Of a DNA stretch of 64,000 bases, positions 9,344 through 18,397 are shown piece after piece. Within the stretch, counting starts at the first letter, position 1, and each line of letters begins with the position of its first letter. The notes beneath the pieces are model-generated. The model made no database searches and was not told the DNA's origin. It saw only the letters and a list, made by a program, of their open reading frames with translations. The stretch comes from Roseinatronobacter thiooxidans. GTDB lineage: Bacteria > Pseudomonadota > Alphaproteobacteria > Rhodobacterales > Rhodobacteraceae. A program made the translations under genes and the position numbers. The DNA lies in the NCBI RefSeq assembly GCF_001870675.1, contig NZ_MEHT01000046.1, positions 102,565-166,564 on the forward strand, read 5' to 3'.

Positions 9344-9578
9344 TGGCAGTCCTGTCTTGGCAACTTATCGCAGCGCAGCTTGTACGACATTGCCGCGCGA
9401 CGCAACACCACAGTTTTTGGCCCGCCACAGCATATCGGCGGCCGGGCACGACCGGCCAGCTGGTCCTGTCGCGCCAGATGGCCAGATTGGTTGCAAATGC
9501 AATGATTCTGGCTATGGTGACACGGCACCAAGGCAGGCACGCCGCGCCTTTCACATGCAGCAACAAAGGGCATCCGCC

Positions 9579-10049
9579 ATGAAAGACAATGTCCAGCTTG
9601 ACGGGTTTTTCCCCTATAAACTGGCCATCGCCGCCGAAGCCTTCTCGCGCTGCCTGATGAATGTCTATGGGCGCCGCTACGGGCTAAGCCGCGAGGAATG
9701 GCGGCTGTTGTTCCTGCTTGCAGGGGTCAAGGAGATGACCTCGCTTGAATTGGGCCAGCGCACCACGCTGGACAAGGTGCAGGTCAGCCGCGCGGCACAG
9801 AGGCTGGAAGAAAAGGGCCTGATTTCGCGCGCGATTGCGCAAAGCGACCGGCGTTTGCGGCTATATGCCTGCACTTCTACCGGCAAAGCGCTGTTTGCCG
9901 AAATCCTGCCACAGGTTGAAACACAGGCCAGCGATATTCTGCGCGCCATGCCCCCGCCCGACCGCGCCGCGCTGGAACAAGGGCTGGCGGCCTTGTTGTA
10001 CGCAATCGAGAGCACGCAACCCCAGACCACAGATCAACCGCTGGCGTGA
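9579..10049 (+). CDS. MarR-family transcriptional regulator
   Basis: The 156-residue protein has the MarR winged helix: 'LSREEWRLLFLLAG', recognition helix region 'TTLDKVQVSRAAQRLEEKGL', and wing 'ISRAIAQSDRRLRLYACTSTGKA'. The long N-terminal and C-terminal helices for dimerisation are present. The ATG at 9579 is preferred to the upstream open frame, which is repeat-like and GC-biased. A perfect TTGCA-AA-TGCAA palindrome at 9491-9502 lies about 80 bases upstream and could be its operator. The genes that follow, an XRE-cupin regulator and an FAH-fold enzyme, suggest control of an aromatic or acyl-pyruvate pathway, by analogy with HpaR-type MarR proteins. Confidence 0.88.
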   Translation: MKDNVQLDGFFPYKLAIAAEAFSRCLMNVYGRRYGLSREEWRLLFLLAGVKEMTSLELGQRTTLDKVQVSRAAQRLEEKGLISRAIAQSDRRLRLYACTSTGKALFAEILPQVETQASDILRAMPPPDRAALEQGLAALLYAIESTQPQTTDQPLA

Positions 10050-10189
10050 CGCGCTTGCGCTTTGGCCCGTCCAGCAGAACCCCAAGATCAACGTGTTATT
10101 TGGGTTGCTTCGGTTTATACTCTGGTGAAACACGCGCCCCGCACAGACGCCAAAACTGGCGACAGGCGCAGAATTCTTTCGGAGTCAGC

Positions 10190-10843
10190 ATGCCCCAGAC
10201 CGCAAAGCAGACCAGCAGCAAAGCCACGCTGATGCAAGACCCCCACCGCCTGCGCGAGGAGCGCGAAAAAGTGCTGGAGGTGGCGATCGGCCGCGAATTG
10301 CGCGCATTCCGGCGGCAAAAAAGCATGACAGTGGCCGAACTTGCGGCAATTACAGGGCTGTCTATCGGGATGCTTTCCAAGATCGAGAATGGCAACACAT
10401 CGCCCTCTCTGACCACGCTGCAAACACTGGCCCATGCCCTGAGTGTGCCGCTGACATCTTTCTTTCGGGGCTTTGAAGAACACCGCGAGGCGGTGCATAC
10501 CAAAGCCGGTGAAGGGGTCGAGATAGAGCGCGCGGGCACGCGGGCGGGGCACCAATACAATCTGCTGGGTCATATCGGGGCGAATGCCAGCGGGGTAATG
10601 GTGGAACCCTATCTGATTACCCTGAACACCCGCGCCGATATTTTCCCAACCTTCCAACATGCCGGAATCGAGACGATTTACATGCTGGAAGGGGAATTGC
10701 TGTATCGCCACAGCGACCAGCTGTACCATTTGCGCCCCGGTGACACGTTATTCTTTGACGCAGACGCCCCGCATGGCCCCGAAGGGCTGGAAAAACTGCC
10801 TGCGCGCTATCTGTCGATTATCGCCTATCCGCAAAACGGCTGA
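10190..10843 (+). CDS. XRE-family regulator with C-terminal cupin sensor domain
   Basis: The 217-residue protein has an N-terminal lambda-repressor-like HTH (about 30-85: 'MTVAELAAITGLSIGMLSKI', 'NGNTSPSLTTLQTLAHAL'). A cupin domain follows (about 110-215) with 'HAGIETIYMLEGELLYRH' and 'LRPGDTLFFDADAPHGPE', which keep the His/Glu/His pattern for ligand or metal binding. Such regulators sense small metabolites such as amino acids, polyamines or keto acids. The start at 10190 has GGAG 5 bases upstream. It is followed by the FAH enzyme after 86 bases, on the same strand, and is probably co-regulated. Confidence 0.88.
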   Translation: MPQTAKQTSSKATLMQDPHRLREEREKVLEVAIGRELRAFRRQKSMTVAELAAITGLSIGMLSKIENGNTSPSLTTLQTLAHALSVPLTSFFRGFEEHREAVHTKAGEGVEIERAGTRAGHQYNLLGHIGANASGVMVEPYLITLNTRADIFPTFQHAGIETIYMLEGELLYRHSDQLYHLRPGDTLFFDADAPHGPEGLEKLPARYLSIIAYPQNG

Positions 10844-10929
10844 TCCGCTGCGCGGCAGGGGCGTTGCGGCACCGGCACAGGGCCGTTATGACCTGCGAAG
10901 CGCGACTGCGAACCATAGGGGGGAGAGCC

Positions 10930-11781
10930 ATGAAATTGCTGCGTTGGGGCCAGATCGGGCAGGAAAAACCCGCCATGCTGGATGCGCAAGGCATAGCCCG
11001 CGACCTGTCAGGGCTGGTGCCGGATATTGCAGGGCCGGTGCTGTCTGATACAGGGCTTGCAATGCTGCGCGCGCTGGACCCGGACACCCTGCCAGAAGTG
11101 CCCAAGGATGCCCGCCTTGGCGTCTGCGTGGGCGGCACGGGCAAGGTGATCTGCATCGGGCTGAACTATTCCGACCACGCCGCCGAAACAGGCGCCAAAG
11201 TGCCGCCAGAGCCGATCACCTTCATGAAGGCCACCTCGGCGCTATGCGGGCCGAATGATCCGATCATCATTCCCGCAGGGTCCACAAAGACCGATTGGGA
11301 AGTGGAACTGGCGATCATCATTGGCACAACCGCGCGCTATGTCCAACAGGCCGATGCCTTTGGCCATATCGCGGGCTATACCATCGGCAATGATGTCAGC
11401 GAACGCGACTGGCAGGCGCATCGCTCGGGGCAATGGACGAAGGGCAAAAGCTCGGACAATTTCGGGCCGGTGGGGCCGTGGCTGGTCACCCGCGACGAGG
11501 TGCCGGACCCGCAAAACCTGCGTCTGTGGCTAAGTGTGAACGGCGAGAGAATGCAGGATGGGACCACGGCCACAATGGTCTATGGTGTGGGGTTTCTGGT
11601 CAGCTATCTCAGCCAGTTTTTCACCCTGCACCCCGGTGACATTATCATGACCGGAACGCCCCCCGGTGTGGGGCTGGGAATGACGCCGCCACGCTACCTC
11701 TCGTCCGGCGATGTGGTGGAGTTGGGCATTGACGGGCTGGGCCAGCAGCGACAGGACGTGATCGCTGACCCAAGGGGATAG
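10930..11781 (+). CDS. Fumarylacetoacetate hydrolase-family enzyme
   Basis: The 283-residue protein has an N-terminal cap-like segment and the FAH catalytic domain. Visible features are 'VICIGLNYSDHAAETG', 'PITFMKATSALCGPND', metal-binding acidic residues in 'TDWEVELAIIIG', 'GNDVSERDWQ', 'KSSDNFGPVGPWL', and 'DIIMTGTPPGVGLG'. Members cleave C-C bonds or decarboxylate/hydrate 2-keto acids (fumarylpyruvate, 2-oxohepta-3-ene-dioate) or act as ureidoglycolate lyase. The exact substrate cannot be fixed from sequence. The urea importer just downstream on the other strand makes ureidoglycolate worth considering, and the MarR/XRE context makes an aromatic-ring product equally likely. The start at 10930 is preceded by GGGGAGAG. 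Confidence 0.88.
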   Translation: MKLLRWGQIGQEKPAMLDAQGIARDLSGLVPDIAGPVLSDTGLAMLRALDPDTLPEVPKDARLGVCVGGTGKVICIGLNYSDHAAETGAKVPPEPITFMKATSALCGPNDPIIIPAGSTKTDWEVELAIIIGTTARYVQQADAFGHIAGYTIGNDVSERDWQAHRSGQWTKGKSSDNFGPVGPWLVTRDEVPDPQNLRLWLSVNGERMQDGTTATMVYGVGFLVSYLSQFFTLHPGDIIMTGTPPGVGLGMTPPRYLSSGDVVELGIDGLGQQRQDVIADPRG

Positions 11782-11846
11782 GACAGCCCCCTGAAGCGCA
11801 CTGCCACCAGCGCCAAGGCGGTGTGGGAATTTTGGGGCTGCTTTGC

Positions 11847-12067
11847 CGGGCTTCGCGGACGCTGGCTTTCTGGGGGAAAAGCCGCGTAGCGTCGGGCCGC
11901 GGTGCGGCGATGCTCGCCCTCTGCTACAGCGCTTTATGCTGGCCAAATCCGCGCAAGAACAAGGCTTTGCGCGTAGCCAAGCCAAATCGCCGTGCCGTGG
12001 GTGCGACCCGGCGATGCGCGGCGGCGCTTCGCGCCTTTGTTCCGCGCAAGGTATGCCCCCAAGCCCT
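11847..12067 (+). repeat. Dispersed ~220 bp inverted-repeat element, copy 1
   Basis: The sequence from about 11847 to the urtE stop closely matches 47493-47711 in the same orientation. Long identical runs include the stretches at 11879-11912 and 11966-12005. Near its ends it has complementary arms: CCGCGTAGCGTCGGGCCGC pairs imperfectly with the segment around 11991-12018. The transcript could therefore fold into a long hairpin. It occupies the whole space between the convergent FAH and urtE genes. It has no plausible protein product and looks like a MITE or REP-type element. Confidence 0.8.
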
Positions 12068-12762
12068 CAGATCGACACCCGTTCCAGAATTTCCTGCTTG
12101 GTGACAGCATTCGCGGGTTTGGCCAGAACCACCTCGCCCCGGTTCAGCACGCAGAATTCATCGGCCAGCCCATAGGCGAAATCGAAATACTGCTCGACCA
12201 GCACGATGGCGATTTCGCCTTCACTGCGCAAAAGCTCGATCACCTTGCCGATCTGCTTGATGATATTGGGCTGGATGCCCTCGGTCGGTTCATCCAGCAG
12301 CAGCACTTTGGGGCGCGCGATCAGGGCGCGGGCGATGGCAAGCTGTTGTTGCTGCCCGCCCGACAAATCCCCCCCGCGCCGGTCTTTCATTTGCTCCAGC
12401 ACCGGAAACAGATCGTAAATCCGCTCTGGTATCCGGTGTTCAGAGCGGGGCAGGCAGGCAAAGCCGGTTTGCAGATTCTCGGTCACTGTCAGAAGCGGAA
12501 ATATCTCGCGCCCTTGCGGCACATAGGCGATTCCGGCCTGCGCTGCTTGGGCGGCACTGGGGTGGTGCAAGACCTTCCCCTCCAGCGTCAGCGTTCCGCC
12601 AGAATAAGGGTGCCGCCCCGCAATCGCGCGCAGCAGGCTTGTTTTGCCCACGCCATTGGTGCCCATCACAGCTGTGACGGCCCCCACGCGCGCCTGAAGC
12701 GAGACGCCCCACAGGATTTGCGATGCCCCGTAATGCAGGGTCAGATTGTCAACTTTCAGCAT
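12067..12762 (-). CDS. urtE: Urea ABC transporter ATP-binding subunit UrtE
   Basis: The 231-residue ATPase of a branched-chain-amino-acid-type importer has Walker A 'GTNGVGKTS', signature 'LSGGQQQQLAIARAL' and Walker B 'LLLDEPTEGIQPN'. It is the last gene of urtABCDE and forms the cytoplasmic heterodimer with UrtD. The start MLKVDNLTLHYG at 12762 is chosen because the 14 codons upstream are not conserved-looking. The stop lies at the edge of a dispersed repeat, which may serve as the operon's 3' structure. The gap to urtD is 66 bases. Confidence 0.93.
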   Translation of the reverse strand: MLKVDNLTLHYGASQILWGVSLQARVGAVTAVMGTNGVGKTSLLRAIAGRHPYSGGTLTLEGKVLHHPSAAQAAQAGIAYVPQGREIFPLLTVTENLQTGFACLPRSEHRIPERIYDLFPVLEQMKDRRGGDLSGGQQQQLAIARALIARPKVLLLDEPTEGIQPNIIKQIGKVIELLRSEGEIAIVLVEQYFDFAYGLADEFCVLNRGEVVLAKPANAVTKQEILERVSI

Positions 12763-12828
12763 CCCGCCCCCTTGTGGCCACCAAACCCAGAGGTCCCGGC
12801 GCAAGGCCGGGACTGCGCTGGCTTTGCT

Positions 12829-13569
12829 TCAGCGCCCCAGATACACATCAATCACCTGCTGGTTTTTCGTAACATGGTCCAGTGACCCTTCGGCCAGAAC
12901 CGCGCCTTCATGCAGCACAGTGACGCGGCACTCCAGCCTGCGGATGAATTCCATGTCATGTTCAATCACCACCACTGCGCGGGTTTTGGCGGCGCGTTTC
13001 AATAGGTCGGTCGTGTGTTCGCGCTCGGCCGGGGTCATGCCAGCGGCGGGTTCATCGACCAACAAAAGGCGCGGGTCTTGCGCCAGCAACATGCCGATTT
13101 CCAGCCATTGCTTTTGCCCATGGCTCAGATCGCCCGCGCGGTGGGCCAGCCGGTCGGACAGGCCAATCTCTTCGGCCAGCTCCACAATCCTTGCGCGGTC
13201 ACTCTCGGCGGCTTTCCAGATCAGCACAGAAAACGGCCCGCGCTTGTTCTTCAGCGCCATGGCCAGATTATCATGCACGGATTGATCTTCAAACACAGTC
13301 GGTTTCTGGAACTTGCGGCCAACCCCCGCTTTCGCAATCTGGCTTTCCGAGAGTTTCAGCAGATCGATCGAGCGTTCGCCCCACAGGACTTTGCCAGTAT
13401 CGGGGCGGGTCTTGCCGGTGACAATATCCATAAAGGTGGTTTTGCCCGCGCCATTGGGGCCGATCACCGCGCGCAATTCAGGCTCTCCGATTGCGATTGA
13501 CAGGTTGTTGATGGCGCGAAACCCGTCGAATGTGACCGACACGCCAGAGACTTCGAGAAGCGTGCTCAT
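12829..13569 (-). CDS. urtD: Urea ABC transporter ATP-binding subunit UrtD
   Basis: The 246-residue ATPase has Walker A 'GPNGAGKTT', the variant signature 'LSHGQKQWLEIGMLL' typical of UrtD/LivG, Walker B 'LLLVDEPAAGM', and the C-terminal 'HDMEFIRRL' switch. It powers urea import together with UrtE. The ATG at 13569 overlaps the urtC stop by four bases (ATGA), so translation is coupled. The longer upstream open frame lies inside urtC and is not used. Confidence 0.94.
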   Translation of the reverse strand: MSTLLEVSGVSVTFDGFRAINNLSIAIGEPELRAVIGPNGAGKTTFMDIVTGKTRPDTGKVLWGERSIDLLKLSESQIAKAGVGRKFQKPTVFEDQSVHDNLAMALKNKRGPFSVLIWKAAESDRARIVELAEEIGLSDRLAHRAGDLSHGQKQWLEIGMLLAQDPRLLLVDEPAAGMTPAEREHTTDLLKRAAKTRAVVVIEHDMEFIRRLECRVTVLHEGAVLAEGSLDHVTKNQQVIDVYLGR

Positions 13570-14771
13570 GGCTTTTTCCTGACCAGATAGTCGAACAGAC
13601 CGCCCATACCCTTGGGAAAGAACAAGGTGACCGCGACAAAGCCAAGGCCCAGAAAGACCAGCCACCAATCGGTCCAGACAATGCGGAACAGGCCCAGATC
13701 GATATTCGGCGCGCCCCCCCCTGTCAGCCAGCTGGACAGAAGCGAGACAGAGGCAGCACCGATCACCGCGCCATACAAGCGCCCCCTGCCCCCGATCGCC
13801 ACCCAGACCGCAAGGTAAATACTGGCGATGGGCGCGATTTCGGCAGGGTTAATGATGCCCGCTTGCGGGTAATACAGCGCGCCTGCGATGCCCGATATGA
13901 CAGCGGTGATGGTGAAGACAAAGAGCTTATAGCCTTCGACATTGTAGCCAAGAAAGCGCACGCGGGCTTCATTGTCGCGGATGGCGCGGATCACACTGCC
14001 GAATTTGCCCGACACAACCCATGCAAACAGCAGATAGCCCGCGCCCAGCGCAACGGCGGATGCCCAGAAAAACCACATCGAGATCACCGATTGGGGCACA
14101 TGCTGATAGCCGGGAATGTTTTGCAGCCCCGACAGCCCGTTATTGCCGCGCAGGCCCGTGTCGTTCTGGAACAGATACAGCGCCAGCGCCAGCGTCATGG
14201 CCTGTGTCAGGATCGACAGGTAAACGCCGGTGACGCGGCTGCGGAATGCCAGCCAGCCAAAGACCAGCGCCAAAAGCCCCGGCACCAGCACCACCATTGC
14301 CAATTGAAATGGCAGCGAGCCTGCAAAGCTCCAGATCAGGGGCAATTCGGAACTGCCCACCACCCCGAAAATCTGCGCCGCCACCCCCTCTGCGACCTCC
14401 AACTCGGTCGGCGGAATGGTCCCGCGCCCCAGTGAATCGCGGATCACGATTTCGGTGCGCGCATACATCAGCCACATGCCAATCGCATAGCCCCCCAGCC
14501 CGAAAAATGCGAAATGCCCAAGGCTAAGAATGCCGCAATAGCCCCAGACCACATCCATGGCGATGGCGATCAGGCACAGGCACAGCGTCATGCCAAGGAT
14601 CTTGACCAGATTGGTCGAGATGGCCCCGATCCCGAACCCTTCGGACAGAATGGTGACACCAAGGGTGAACAGCCCCAACAGCCCCATGAACCACAGCACA
14701 GACGGGTTTGCGCGCAGAAAGCTGCCGCGCGGTGCAGGGGCCGTGGTGACGCGGGAAATCTCTATCGACAT
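13566..14771 (-). CDS. urtC: Urea ABC transporter permease UrtC
   Basis: The 401-residue membrane protein of the LivM type has about ten hydrophobic segments. Landmarks are 'DVVWGYCGILSLGHFAFFGLGGYAIGM' split over two helices, 'LSGLQNIPG', and the cytoplasmic 'NEARVRFLGYNVEGYKLF' loop that docks the ATPases. It pairs with UrtB to form the channel for urea. Four bases separate it from urtB, and it overlaps urtD by four. Confidence 0.94.
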   Translation of the reverse strand: MSIEISRVTTAPAPRGSFLRANPSVLWFMGLLGLFTLGVTILSEGFGIGAISTNLVKILGMTLCLCLIAIAMDVVWGYCGILSLGHFAFFGLGGYAIGMWLMYARTEIVIRDSLGRGTIPPTELEVAEGVAAQIFGVVGSSELPLIWSFAGSLPFQLAMVVLVPGLLALVFGWLAFRSRVTGVYLSILTQAMTLALALYLFQNDTGLRGNNGLSGLQNIPGYQHVPQSVISMWFFWASAVALGAGYLLFAWVVSGKFGSVIRAIRDNEARVRFLGYNVEGYKLFVFTITAVISGIAGALYYPQAGIINPAEIAPIASIYLAVWVAIGGRGRLYGAVIGAASVSLLSSWLTGGGAPNIDLGLFRIVWTDWWLVFLGLGFVAVTLFFPKGMGGLFDYLVRKKP

Positions 14772-14775
14772 GGAC

Positions 14776-16740
14776 TCAATCTCCGGCGGCGCGGCCCTTC
14801 AGGGCAACAATACCCTTGGGCCGGAACTGAATGAACAGGATGATGAACAAAACCATATAGGTCTGGGCGGCCAGCGTATTGGCGGGGTTGAACCACTCGA
14901 TCCCCTTTTGCAAAAAGCCGATCAGCGTGGCGCCTGCCAGCGTGCCGAAGACAGACCCGACACCGCCCACCACCACTGTCATGAAACTTTGCACGATATA
15001 ATTCGCGCCCATCTCGGATGTGACCTGCGCCACCAGCCCGATGGACACGCCTGCAACGCCCGCAATGCCAGACCCCAACCCGAAGGTCAGCATATTGATC
15101 CGGTCTGGGTTGATGCCCATGCTGGCCGCCATGCCGGGGTTCTGGGTGACCGCGCGCACTTCCAGCCCCAGCCGCGTGCGGTTCAGGATATAGAGCAGCA
15201 GCAGAAGGAACCCGATGGCCATGGCAAAGATCGCAACGCGGATCGACGCAACCGACACCAGATCATTGACCTGTATCGCCCCTGCCAGCCAATCCGGCGC
15301 GGTCAGCGGGCGGGCTTGGGTGCCAAAGATATTCTTGGCCAGCTGTTGCAGCGCGATAGAGATACCAAAGGTCGCCAGCAGCGTTTCCAGCGGGCGGGTA
15401 TAGAGGTGCCGGATCACCAGCCGCTCCATGAGCACGCCTGCGGCAAAGGTAACCAGAAAGGCCAGCGGCAGGGCAACCACCAGCGAGACAGTGTAATCAG
15501 GGATCACCGTCTGCACCACATAGCCGGTATAAGCGCCCATCATGATGAACTCGCCATGCGCCATGTTGATCACCCGCATCACCCCGAAAGTGATCGCCAG
15601 ACCAATCGCGGCCAGAAAGAAGATCGAGGCCAGCGACAGCGCATCAATCGAAATGCCCACAAATTGCCAGATTGAAATGCGCGTGCGCGTGCTGTCCAGC
15701 GCGTCGCGCGCGGCCTGCGTCACCGCAGGGTCAGCCTCCAGATAAGCGTCATAAAACACATATTGCGCGACAGCCGCTTCCATATCGGCCGTTGTCACCA
15801 GCGGGGCCACAGTGCCTGCCTGTTCCAGCGCCAGATAGGCCGCGCGGCGCGCCTCGTCATTGTCCAGTTGGTGGACAGGTATGCCGCCGACCGTGCCATC
15901 CACCACATTGGCGCGCAACACATCGCGGATGGCATTTCGGCCCGGACGCGCCGGGGCCAGCCCAGCATCCGACAGCACGGCATAGGCGGCGATCAGGGGC
16001 ATATCATCGCCCGGCACGCGCAGACGGGCGACATTCGTGCCCTCTGGCACCGCCTCGCCAAAGCCTGATTGGGTTTGCAAAATCTGGTTCAGCGCGCGCC
16101 GCGCTTCGGTGCTGATATCGCCGCGCAAACCGTCTATGGCATCGACGCGGGTGGCGGTGTCTGTGGCAAAACGCGCATTCAGCAGGTCCAGCAAGCGCTG
16201 CATCCGCACGGCAATGGCGCTGTCTTCCTCTGCCTCCAGCGCAATCTCCAATGCCTCGATCTGCTCGGCATCAGGGCTGCGCGCGATACTGTCCAGTGCG
16301 GCCAGACGGCGCGCGGGGTTGGGGTTAAGCAGTTCAAACTGCACAAGAGCTGCATTCACTTCGCGCCGCACACCCGCATTGGGGCGGATCTGGTTCACAT
16401 CGCGCGAACTGGCCGTGCCTGCCTCTGCGCCGCTGTCAATGTCGATCAGCACAAGGTTCCGGTCGGCCCCCTCGCGCGCGAAAAAGAAAAAGCCATCTTC
16501 GGGGCGCTCATACACTTCGCGGTCAGACCATGCGCGCAAAAACGCCACTGTTCCGGGGGCATCTGCCGTAATCAGGGCTGCCAGCATTTCAGGCACTGTC
16601 CCGCGTGACGGGCTGGCCACAAGCGGCTGAACCGTTTGCAACACATCCTGAAGCGGGGTGTCGGACTGCGCAGAGGCGCGCAGCGGCGCAACAAGGATCA
16701 GCGCGATCATAAACGCAATGCAAGGCAGCAGGCGCAGCAT
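14776..16740 (-). CDS. urtB: Urea ABC transporter permease UrtB with long N-terminal periplasmic domain
   Basis: The 654-residue protein begins with a signal peptide (about 1-25, ending 'APLRASAQ'). A periplasmic helical, HEAT-like domain of ~300 residues follows ('LAALDSIARSPDAEQIEALE' and similar units). The LivH-type permease (about 355-654) has 'GLAITFGVMRVINMAHGEF' and 'GRAAGD' at the end. The N-terminal extension is a known feature of UrtB and may bind UrtA or urea-rich partners. It is separated from urtA by a 72-base spacer that contains a strong hairpin. Confidence 0.93.
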   Translation of the reverse strand: MLRLLPCIAFMIALILVAPLRASAQSDTPLQDVLQTVQPLVASPSRGTVPEMLAALITADAPGTVAFLRAWSDREVYERPEDGFFFFAREGADRNLVLIDIDSGAEAGTASSRDVNQIRPNAGVRREVNAALVQFELLNPNPARRLAALDSIARSPDAEQIEALEIALEAEEDSAIAVRMQRLLDLLNARFATDTATRVDAIDGLRGDISTEARRALNQILQTQSGFGEAVPEGTNVARLRVPGDDMPLIAAYAVLSDAGLAPARPGRNAIRDVLRANVVDGTVGGIPVHQLDNDEARRAAYLALEQAGTVAPLVTTADMEAAVAQYVFYDAYLEADPAVTQAARDALDSTRTRISIWQFVGISIDALSLASIFFLAAIGLAITFGVMRVINMAHGEFIMMGAYTGYVVQTVIPDYTVSLVVALPLAFLVTFAAGVLMERLVIRHLYTRPLETLLATFGISIALQQLAKNIFGTQARPLTAPDWLAGAIQVNDLVSVASIRVAIFAMAIGFLLLLLYILNRTRLGLEVRAVTQNPGMAASMGINPDRINMLTFGLGSGIAGVAGVSIGLVAQVTSEMGANYIVQSFMTVVVGGVGSVFGTLAGATLIGFLQKGIEWFNPANTLAAQTYMVLFIILFIQFRPKGIVALKGRAAGD

Positions 16741-16774
16741 GGGCGGGGTATCTTTCGCTTGGGTCTTGGGGGGT

Positions 16775-16802
16775 GGGGTGCGGGGACAAAGCCCCGCACC
16801 CC
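16775..16802 (-). terminator. Intra-operon hairpin between urtA and urtB
   Basis: A perfect 11-bp GC-rich stem (GGGGTGCGGGG / CCCCGCACCCC) with a 6-base loop starts 10 bases past the urtA stop. No U-run follows. Hairpins in this position commonly stabilise the binding-protein mRNA or partly stop transcription. Either would give more UrtA than permease. Confidence 0.7.
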
Positions 16803-16812
16803 CTGAACAGGA

Positions 16813-18090
16813 TCAGTAGTTCGAGGTCAGCTGAACACAGGTTTCAGTCGCCGTGTCGAACATGCCGCATTCCAGCTCTTGCCAGTCGCTGACCAGCGTT
16901 GCGCTGTCTTCAAGGAAGGGCGACCAAGCAAGGCCGGGCACTTCTTCGGTCTGGCTGATGATGTCAAACTGGCCATCCGCACGGATCTCGCCAATCAAGA
17001 CAGGCTTCGACAGGTGGTGGTTGGTGTTCATCACCGCTGTGCCGCCCGTCAGGTTGGGGAATTCCTGCCCCCACATGGCTTCGCGCACGGCATCCACATC
17101 CGTGGTGCCAGCCGCTTCCACGGCATTCACCCACATGTTGAAGCCGATATAATGCGCCTCCATCGGGTCATTGGTGACGCGGTTCTCATCGCCGATAAAC
17201 TCGTGCCATGCGGCAATGAATTCTTCATTCGCAGGCGTATCGGCAGACATGAAGTAGTTCCACGCCGCCAGATGTCCGACAAGGCGCGAGGTATCGAGGC
17301 CCGAGAGTTCCTCTTCCCCCACCGAGAAGGCCACAACCGGAATGTCATCCGCGCTTACACCCTGCGCCGCCAATTCGGTGTAAAAGCCGATATTCGCGTC
17401 ACCATTGATGGTGGAAATCACGCCAACCTGCTTGCCACCTGCCCCAAGGCCGATCACATCGCCCACGATCGTGGACCAGTCCGCATGGCCGAAGGGGGTG
17501 TAGTTGACAAAGATATCTTCCGCCGCAATCCCCTTGGACAGCAGATAGGATTCAAGAATGGCATTCGTCGTGCGCGGATAGACATAGTCGGTGCCCAGCA
17601 GCGCGAAGGACTCAACGCCAAGCTCTTCGAGGAAGTAATCCACTGCCGGAATGGCTTGCTGGTTTGGTGCCGCACCCGTGTAGAACACATTGCGCGAGCT
17701 TTCCTGCCCTTCATACTGGACAGGGTAGAAGAACAGGCCATTCAACTCTTCCAGCACGGGCAACAGCGCCTTGCGGCTGACCGATGTCCAAGCGCCGAAA
17801 ATGACATCAACCTCATTCACGGTCAGCAACTGGCGGGTCAGTTCGGCAAATAGCGGCCAGTCCGAGGCAGGGTCAACGACCACGGCTTCCAGCTGGCAGC
17901 CCAGCACGCCGCCCTTGGCGTTTTGCTGGTCAACCAGCATCAGCATGACATCGCGCAATGTGGTTTCGGAAATCGCCATACTGCCTGACAGCGAATGCAA
18001 GACGCCAACCTGAATCGGGCAATTTGCATAGGCGGGCGCGGCAAGCAGGGCCGTGGTGGCAGCAGTGGTCAGCAGGGTTTTCTTGATCAT
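16813..18090 (-). CDS. urtA: Urea ABC transporter substrate-binding protein UrtA
   Basis: The 425-residue periplasmic protein has a signal peptide (about 1-23, 'TTALLAAPAYA') and a type I binding-protein fold: 'IQVGVLHSLSGSMAISE', 'VIFGAWTSVSRKALLPVLEE', 'GLFFYPVQYEGQESS'. These are signatures of urea/short-amide binding proteins (UrtA/FmdD). The start at 18090 is chosen because AGGAG lies 10 bases upstream; the ATG at 18099 would be too close to it, and the 504-residue frame begins well inside the promoter. It is the first gene of urtABCDE. Urea uptake supplies nitrogen and is usually NtrC-controlled; no urease genes are in the window. Confidence 0.95.
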   Translation of the reverse strand: MIKKTLLTTAATTALLAAPAYANCPIQVGVLHSLSGSMAISETTLRDVMLMLVDQQNAKGGVLGCQLEAVVVDPASDWPLFAELTRQLLTVNEVDVIFGAWTSVSRKALLPVLEELNGLFFYPVQYEGQESSRNVFYTGAAPNQQAIPAVDYFLEELGVESFALLGTDYVYPRTTNAILESYLLSKGIAAEDIFVNYTPFGHADWSTIVGDVIGLGAGGKQVGVISTINGDANIGFYTELAAQGVSADDIPVVAFSVGEEELSGLDTSRLVGHLAAWNYFMSADTPANEEFIAAWHEFIGDENRVTNDPMEAHYIGFNMWVNAVEAAGTTDVDAVREAMWGQEFPNLTGGTAVMNTNHHLSKPVLIGEIRADGQFDIISQTEEVPGLAWSPFLEDSATLVSDWQELECGMFDTATETCVQLTSNY

Positions 18091-18378
18091 GGAATGCATG
18101 CTCCTGTGAAGGGACTGCGCGCATCTGGAAAATTGACTTGAAAGCGAAATCGCACTCCCCATCTCCTCCAGAGCAGCAGTCATATGTTGCGCATGTCCGG
18201 CAGTGTTCATCTGCCAGGATAGGGCTGTCGGACATGCATTCGACGATTTAATCGCAGGGCAGTTATTGACACTTGCCAGCGGCGGCGCAATTTCCGACGC
18301 AACCACGCGCATCAAGAAGCGGATCATTCGGAAAAATGCCCATAAATTCAGCTAAACTCTGGCCCTGCGCCCAAAATT

Positions 18379-18397
18379 TATGCTGCATTGCAGCATA
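18379..18397. promoter_or_regulatory. Perfect 19-bp palindrome, PhaR-like site
   Basis: TATGCTGCATTGCAGCATA is perfectly self-complementary around a central T. It contains CTGC-N3-GCAG, the motif bound by the polyhydroxyalkanoate regulator PhaR in Paracoccus and relatives (established knowledge). It lies in the 473-base gene-free region 18091-18563, upstream of both urtA and the Stealth gene. No pha gene is nearby, so the binder is uncertain. Nothing else in the region stands out. Confidence 0.5.

Noticed and set aside
11823..12175. Overlapping 90-300 codon plus-strand frames through the intergenic repeat into urtE
   Set aside because: They translate the dispersed repeat and the antisense of urtE. 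The same peptide-like pattern appears at the second repeat copy, which shows that it is a DNA repeat and not a gene.
14557..15675. 372-codon plus-strand frame across the urtC/urtB boundary
   Set aside because: It is antisense to two clear permease genes. Its composition (very rich in His, Gln, Arg, Asp) is typical of a shadow frame.
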